In this document: in pieces, positions 60,404 to 64,000 of the stretch
Numbering within the stretch: position 1 is the first letter of the stretch
How the letters are laid out: each line of letters begins with the position of its first letter
From: Chitinophaga sp. CF418
Lineage (GTDB): Bacteria > Bacteroidota > Bacteroidia > Chitinophagales > Chitinophagaceae
Direction of reading: 5' to 3'
NCBI RefSeq assembly: GCF_900142925.1
Contig: NZ_FRCN01000001.1
Span: forward strand, 62,001-126,000
Length of the DNA stretch: 64,000 nucleotides
Program-made: the position numbers and the translations under genes
The notes under the pieces: generated by a model
The model's input: only the letters and a program-made list of their open reading frames with translations
The model's database searches: none
Told to the model about the DNA's origin: nothing

Positions 60404-60411
60404 CAAAAATA
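60404..60411 (-). promoter_or_regulatory. -7 box, ftsE
   Basis: TATTTTTG on the minus strand, an exact match 25 nt upstream of the start codon. Confidence 0.5.
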
Positions 60412-60530
60412 ACTATTTATCAGCATAACCATTCGCCTGTGGCCGATGTATCCCAAATTTCTTTCAAATAGCCTTGAATCGGCCTTAAGACACATGTCTC
60501 CAGGTCCAACCTAAAGGCATGGATGCGTCA

Positions 60531-60576
60531 GGTATACGTCTGGTATAAAGCGTATATCAGGCATACCAGGTATACC
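60531..60576. repeat. Nested inverted repeat
   Basis: GGTATAC (60531-60537) pairs with GTATACC (60570-60576), and CTGGTAT (60540-60546) pairs with ATACCAG (60563-60569). Together they give 14 base pairs with a 2-nt bulge and a 16-nt loop. No T-run follows on either strand, so it is not an intrinsic terminator. Confidence 0.7.
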
Positions 60577-60659
60577 ACTCCGTCAGGAAGGAGGCCATGG
60601 ATAATACATACTCCGGTTCGCGTTGAAAAGTATTAAACAAGGATTTGACAAGGTACAAG

Positions 60660-60743
60660 CTTCGTTTCTCCTATGTCCAACTTACGTTCATCCTACGTTC
60701 AAAGACCTAGGATGAACGTAAGATAGACATAGGAGAAACGAAG
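60660..60743. repeat. 35-bp inverted repeat with 14-nt spacer
   Basis: Arms at 60660-60694 and 60709-60743 match at 33 of 35 positions. The outer 18 bp, starting CTTCGTTTCTCCTATGTC, and the inner 14 bp, ending TTACGTTCATCCT, are perfect. The two mismatches lie between. TACGTTCA occurs again in the spacer side. It could form a cruciform or a long RNA hairpin. There is no flanking T-run and no transposase. Confidence 0.85.
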
Positions 60744-60802
60744 TTACATACAAGACAAAGCGAAGCCTGACCGGAATCTGAGCGAATCTAAACCGGATCA
60801 AA

Positions 60803-60816
60803 GCGCATTGATGCGC
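60803..60816. repeat. Short hairpin
   Basis: GCGCAT (60803-60808) and ATGCGC (60811-60816) around a TG spacer form a perfect palindromic hairpin. Confidence 0.5.
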
Positions 60817-60846
60817 CTTAATTAACCCTGTGCAACGTGTTTGTAG

Positions 60847-60879
60847 CCCCGGGCACTCCCGGGGAGGGTATAACCCCGG
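60847..60879. repeat. Two overlapping, mutually exclusive G+C-rich hairpins
   Basis: CCCCGGG (60847-60853) pairs with CCCGGGG (60858-60864) around CACT. CCGGGG (60859-60864) can instead pair with CCCCGG (60874-60879) around a 9-nt loop. The shared strand means only one can form at a time. Confidence 0.55.
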
Positions 60880-60960
60880 ACGAGTCCAACCCGGCGAAGG
60901 GACAAACAAGCAACCAGGAAGCGAAACCTCTTAATTTCTTTCTTATAATAACTAAAAAAA

Positions 60961-60986
60961 TAGTTTGTAAACTAACTAATTAGTTA
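60961..60986. promoter_or_regulatory. Twin overlapping palindromes, candidate BlaI operator
   Basis: TAGTTT-GT-AAACTA (60961-60974) and TAACTAATTAGTTA (60973-60986) share two bases and lie 31-56 bp before the blaI start codon. A near-consensus -7 sequence (TAGTTTG) falls inside the first. BlaI/MecI repressors bind as dimers to such dyads and repress their own operon, so autoregulation is likely. Confidence 0.6.
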
Positions 60987-61016
60987 TAACTTAGTCACAA
61001 CATTAAATTTCACATT

Positions 61017-61397
61017 ATGTCAGCAGTAAAAACATTGACCAAAGCGGAAGAACAGGTAATGCAGGCCTTGTGGAAAACGGGGCCGGCATTCGTTAAAGAC
61101 CTGATAGATGTCCTTCCGGAGCCAAAACCACACTACAATACTGTATCGACTTTAATAAAAATCCTTCAGGATAAAGGTTTTGTAGACTACAAGGCTTACG
61201 GTAAATCCTATCAGTACTTTGCCCTGATCAGCAAAGATGAATACAGCCGGAACACCATGCAGAACTTCGTAAAAGGGTACTTCTCCGGCTCTTTCAAAGA
61301 CATGGTATCCTTCTTCGTCAAGGAAAAAGAGATCAGTGTCAACGAACTGGAACAACTACTGGAACAAATTAAGGACTCCAAAAAAGAACAACCATGA
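61017..61397 (+). CDS. BlaI/MecI/CopY family repressor
   Basis: A 126-residue repressor. Residues 1-75 are the winged helix-turn-helix: LTKAEEQVMQALWKTGPAFV and PHYNTVSTLIKILQDKGFVD are typical. The C-terminal 45 residues form the dimerisation helices. It is expected to be inactivated by the partner M56 protease encoded 4 bp into its own end (ATGA overlap). Two palindromes 31-56 bp upstream are candidate operators. Whether the signal is a beta-lactam or another envelope stress is unknown. No beta-lactamase is adjacent. Confidence 0.92.
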   Translation: MSAVKTLTKAEEQVMQALWKTGPAFVKDLIDVLPEPKPHYNTVSTLIKILQDKGFVDYKAYGKSYQYFALISKDEYSRNTMQNFVKGYFSGSFKDMVSFFVKEKEISVNELEQLLEQIKDSKKEQP

Positions 61398-62644
61398 TTG
61401 CCTATTTTATCAAAATGCTGGTATGCTCAGGCGTGCTCTATGGCTATTATGCACTCGCACTGAAAAATAATCCATTTCACCGCTGGAACAGGGGTTACCT
61501 GCTGCTGGCTACTGTGACCTCCATACTACTTCCATTGCTGCAATTCTCACTTGTCAGTGCTGCGGCTCCTGCCTATACAGGGCCGCTGGTGACTGTATAC
61601 GGCTATATGACAAATACAGTACAACAGGCTGGTACTTCCAGCATTGCATCCCGGGTCACGCCGGGGATCTACTCCCTGATAACTTTACTACTGATTGCCA
61701 ATATGTTGCGGAACTGGCTAATGATCAAACGTCTGACAAGGCAGGGCGAACAAACCAATTTTAACAACTATCTGCTGATCAGACATCCGCAGATAAAATC
61801 TACCTTTTCTTTCTTTGGCAATATCTTCTGGGGAGAAGAGCTGACGCCCGACAGCGAGGAAGGCAAACAGGTACTCAGACATGAGCTGGAACATGTGCAG
61901 GGCCGGCACACGGCAGATAAACTATTGCTCCAGCTGGTCTGCGCTATTTTCTGGTTTAACCCCTTCTTCCATCTTTTTAAAAGGGAACTTGCCATGGTGC
62001 ATGAATTCCTGGCGGATAAAGCTGCAGCAGCTGAAAACGCTCCCGACGAATATGCAAGGACACTATTACAGATGACCCTGCAGACCAAACGTATGCTCAT
62101 AGCCAACAGCTTCACACAGGCGCCGGTTAAACGCCGCATCCTTATGCTGTTTACTCATAAGGCAAATTATACACTTCTAAAAAAGATCATCATATTCCCC
62201 GTTCTGGTACTTTTGGGCTTTATTATTGGCTGCCAGCAGGATCTGGACCTGCAATCGCCTGTTAAAAGTAGTGCAGCTTTACTCAATGCTTCAAAATCAT
62301 CTGCAACAACATCTTCAGAAGAAGTATTCACTTTTGTAAGCGATCCTCCTGTATTTCCCGGCGGAGAAAAAGCACTGGCTAAGTTCCTGTCCCGTAATAT
62401 CCGCTACCCGAAAACAGCGCAGGCAAACAACACTACCGGTACCGTATCTGTAAAATTTGTGGTGAACTCCAGCGGTAAGATCTCACAGATAAAAACTGAA
62501 GGTAAACTCCTCGGAAACGGCCTTGAAGAGGAATCTATGCGTGCGGTAGCCGCTATGCCCGATTGGATACCGGGCAAACACGAAGGTAGAAACGTGAGTG
62601 TAGAATTCCACCTGCCCATCCGTTACATGCTCAACTATCAATAA
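61394..62644 (+). CDS. M56 family (BlaR1-like) metallopeptidase fused to a TonB C-terminal domain
   Basis: A 416-residue membrane protein. Membrane segments lie at about 4-22, 33-55 and 90-108. The zinc site is RHELEHVQGRH with HELEH at 163-167, and MVHEFLADKAA supplies the next ligand region. A further membrane segment lies at about 259-278 (IIFPVLVLLGFIIGCQ). The outer part (about 315-412) is a TonB_C domain: FPGGEKALAKFLSRNIRYPK and VSVKFVVNSSGKISQIK. BlaR1 proteins have a penicillin-binding domain there instead, so the sensed ligand differs. It overlaps blaI by 4 bp. Confidence 0.9.
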   Translation: MIAYFIKMLVCSGVLYGYYALALKNNPFHRWNRGYLLLATVTSILLPLLQFSLVSAAAPAYTGPLVTVYGYMTNTVQQAGTSSIASRVTPGIYSLITLLLIANMLRNWLMIKRLTRQGEQTNFNNYLLIRHPQIKSTFSFFGNIFWGEELTPDSEEGKQVLRHELEHVQGRHTADKLLLQLVCAIFWFNPFFHLFKRELAMVHEFLADKAAAAENAPDEYARTLLQMTLQTKRMLIANSFTQAPVKRRILMLFTHKANYTLLKKIIIFPVLVLLGFIIGCQQDLDLQSPVKSSAALLNASKSSATTSSEEVFTFVSDPPVFPGGEKALAKFLSRNIRYPKTAQANNTTGTVSVKFVVNSSGKISQIKTEGKLLGNGLEEESMRAVAAMPDWIPGKHEGRNVSVEFHLPIRYMLNYQ

Positions 62645-62664
62645 AAAAAATGCTCACTTAAAAC

Positions 62665-62704
62665 AAAAGGGGTGCCTCAAGCATTTTTGAGACACCCCTT
62701 TTTT
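62665..62704 (+). terminator. Terminator after the blaI-M56 operon
   Basis: AAAAGGGGTG-C-CTCAA (62665-62680) pairs with TTGAG-A-CACCCCTTTT (62687-62702), with one mismatch, followed by further T residues. It also lies at the end of the convergent purM. Confidence 0.9.
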
Positions 62705-62720
62705 ATAAATATGTTTGCTA

Positions 62721-63899
62721 TCAATTATACACAAACTCACCCTGAGCGCTACGCACAGTCACCTGCTTAGCCGCCGCCGGTTCTACCCTACCCACGATCT
62801 GCGCATCGATATTAAAGCTTTTACTGATCTTAATAATATCCGCTGCAATCTCCTCAGGTACATACAGCTCCATACGATGGCCCATATTGAACACCTGGTA
62901 CATTTCCTTCCAGCCCGTGCCTGACTGTTCCTGGATCAACTGGAACAATGGTGGAACGGGGAACAGGTTGTCCTTGATGACATGCAGGTTATCAATGAAG
63001 TGCAGCACTTTAGTTTGGGCGCCGCCACTGCAGTGCACCAGTCCGTGTATACGGGAACGGTAGGCTTCCAGGATCTGTTTGATCACCGGTGCATAGGTGC
63101 GGGTCGGTGACAGTACCAGTCTGCCTGCATCAATAGCACCGAAGCCCGGGATATCTATTTTATCGGTCAGTGCTTTCTTTCCGCTGAAGATCAATTCGTA
63201 AGGAATGCCCGGATCGTAACTTTCCGGATACTTTTCCGCCACCTGTTTGTTAAACACATCATGACGTGCAGATGTCAGTCCGTTGCTGCCCATACCTCCG
63301 TTGTAAAATTTCTCGTAAGATGCCTGTCCGTAAGAAGCCAGCCCTACGATCACATCTCCGGCCTGTATAGTATGATTGGAGATCACTTCAGATCTTTTCA
63401 TGCGGCAGGTTACAGTGGAATCTACGATGATAGTTCTCACCAGGTCTCCCACATCTGCAGTTTCGCCACCGGTGGAGTAAATACTGATGCCATGACCACG
63501 CAACTCTTCCAGGATCTCTTCCGTGCCATTGATGATAGCCGCGATCACTTCACCTGGTATCAGCTGTTTATTACGGCCGATGGTGGATGACAGCAGGATA
63601 TTTTCAGTAGCGCCCACGCAAAGCAGGTCGTCAATATTCATGATGATAGCATCCTGCGCAATGCCTCTCCACACATCGAGGTTACCCGTTTCCTTCCAAT
63701 AAGTATATGCCAGTGAAGATTTGGTACCGGCGCCGTCTGCATGCATAATATTGCAATAATCGTCCTGCCCGCCCAGGATATCGGGCACTATTTTACAGAA
63801 AGCTTTCGGAAACAGTCCTTTGTCAATATGCTTAATAGCATTATGCACATCCTCTTTTCCGGCTGAAACGCCGCGCTGCGCGTAGATATTCTGATCCAC
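62721..63899 (-). CDS. purM: Phosphoribosylformylglycinamidine cyclo-ligase (AIR synthetase)
   Basis: A 392-residue enzyme for ATP-dependent closure of FGAM to aminoimidazole ribotide in purine synthesis. It is longer than the 345-residue E. coli protein, as in the Bacteroidota group. Hallmarks are MHADGAGTKSSLAYTYWKET, MNIDDLLCVGATENILLSST, STGGETADVGDLVRT, IVGLASYGQASYEKFYNGGM, and a C-terminal AIRS domain (VHCSGGAQTKVLHFIDNLHV). It is a single-gene unit; no other pur gene is nearby. Confidence 0.93.
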   Translation of the reverse strand: MDQNIYAQRGVSAGKEDVHNAIKHIDKGLFPKAFCKIVPDILGGQDDYCNIMHADGAGTKSSLAYTYWKETGNLDVWRGIAQDAIIMNIDDLLCVGATENILLSSTIGRNKQLIPGEVIAAIINGTEEILEELRGHGISIYSTGGETADVGDLVRTIIVDSTVTCRMKRSEVISNHTIQAGDVIVGLASYGQASYEKFYNGGMGSNGLTSARHDVFNKQVAEKYPESYDPGIPYELIFSGKKALTDKIDIPGFGAIDAGRLVLSPTRTYAPVIKQILEAYRSRIHGLVHCSGGAQTKVLHFIDNLHVIKDNLFPVPPLFQLIQEQSGTGWKEMYQVFNMGHRMELYVPEEIAADIIKISKSFNIDAQIVGRVEPAAAKQVTVRSAQGEFVYN

Positions 63900-63929
63900 C
63901 AGATAATTTTATTAATGAACAATCTGCTG

Positions 63930-63937
63930 CAAAAGTA
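63930..63937 (-). promoter_or_regulatory. -7 box, purM
   Basis: TACTTTTG on the minus strand, an exact match 30 nt upstream of the start codon. The rest of the upstream DNA to the window edge holds nothing else I recognise. Confidence 0.5.
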
Positions 63938-64000
63938 ACTGATTAGCCACTTATCTGATATCTAAATGTTGTAATTTGCATAGGATTTTGATCGTTTAAG

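Larger units (their letters stand above)
60379..61016. other. 638-bp non-coding region dense in inverted repeats
   Basis: No convincing gene. A 73-codon minus-strand frame (60688-60909) lies across the repeats and has no start or composition that suggests coding. Structured elements in order are: the ftsE -7 box (60404-60411), a nested inverted repeat (60531-60576), a 35-bp inverted repeat (60660-60743), a 6-bp hairpin (60803-60816), two mutually exclusive G+C-rich hairpins (60847-60879) and twin palindromes at the blaI promoter (60961-60986). Base composition changes from balanced to G+C rich near 60840-60900 and to very A+T rich after 60930. Confidence 0.7.

Noticed and set aside
60688-60909. 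Minus-strand reading frame of 73 codons in the repeat island
   Set aside because: It overlaps one arm of the 35-bp inverted repeat and both G+C-rich hairpins, has no ribosome site, and its translation has no domain-like pattern.
1-64000. tRNA, rRNA, CRISPR arrays, insertion sequences, prophage genes
   Set aside because: I looked for T-arm sequences such as GGTTCGAATCC, regularly spaced direct repeats, and transposase or integrase proteins, and found none.

Overview
The window looks like a chromosomal housekeeping stretch from a Bacteroidota bacterium, most likely Chitinophagaceae and close to Chitinophaga. This is inferred from gene content and promoter style, not from a database search. Many genes are preceded by the Bacteroidota -7 box TAnnTTTG and few have a strong Shine-Dalgarno sequence. 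Family-level markers include a DUF4136 lipoprotein, CarboxypepD_reg-like and M56-TonB proteins, a three-gene pnt transhydrogenase and a PNPase with an Arg-Gly-Asp rich tail. I found no rRNA, tRNA, CRISPR array, insertion sequence, phage gene or integrase.

Layout. 0-8.6 kb: 5' end of an azoreductase gene divergent from a MocR-type regulator, a GNAT acetyltransferase, a candidate small RNA, a DUF2339/DUF3999-like membrane pair, a HAD hydrolase, a DUF4136 lipoprotein and a small outer-membrane barrel. 8.7-18 kb: ApbE, glutaryl-CoA dehydrogenase, PyrF, an exported sugar-isomerase/oxidoreductase pair, an Mrp ATPase, a CarboxypepD_reg-like protein, 3-hydroxybutyryl-CoA dehydrogenase and YigZ. 18-31 kb: a secreted protein with an internally duplicated domain coupled to ribD, prmC, ExbB/ExbD, peptidase T, MetE, a CWC-thioesterase pair, a SlyD-like isomerase, NamZ-fmt and a LysM/RlpA-like protein. 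31-37 kb: an rRNA m5C methyltransferase, the pnt operon, a 52-codon orphan ORF and a zincless Fpg/Nei glycosylase. 37-47 kb: a complete heme cluster, hemH-hemY on the minus strand facing away from hemACDEFBL on the plus strand. 47-60 kb: esterase, methyltransferase, glycosyltransferase, two secreted proteins of unknown function, OxyR, M48 lipoprotein protease, PlsY, PrmA, NIPSNAP, PNPase, S15 and FtsE. 60.4-61.0 kb: a non-coding stretch packed with inverted repeats. 61-64 kb: BlaI/M56-TonB regulatory pair and purM.

How it fits together. The heme cluster supplies every step from glutamyl-tRNA to protoheme and uses oxygen-dependent enzymes at both late oxidation steps. The neighbouring OxyR (with peroxide-sensing cysteines at residues 199 and 208) and the proton-translocating transhydrogenase fit an aerobic respiring cell. 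Envelope functions recur: NamZ, LysM/RlpA, ExbBD, PlsY, GT2, M48, DUF4136 and the barrel protein.

I did not find a convincing new multi-gene system. The signals most worth following are the repeat-dense region at 60.4-61.0 kb with palindromes at the BlaI promoter, a recurring geometry of -7 box plus 4-5 nt plus ATG that predicts leaderless mRNAs, a candidate ~200-nt RNA at 2.7-2.9 kb, overlapping divergent ribD/prmC promoters, and a secreted protein with a duplicated domain.
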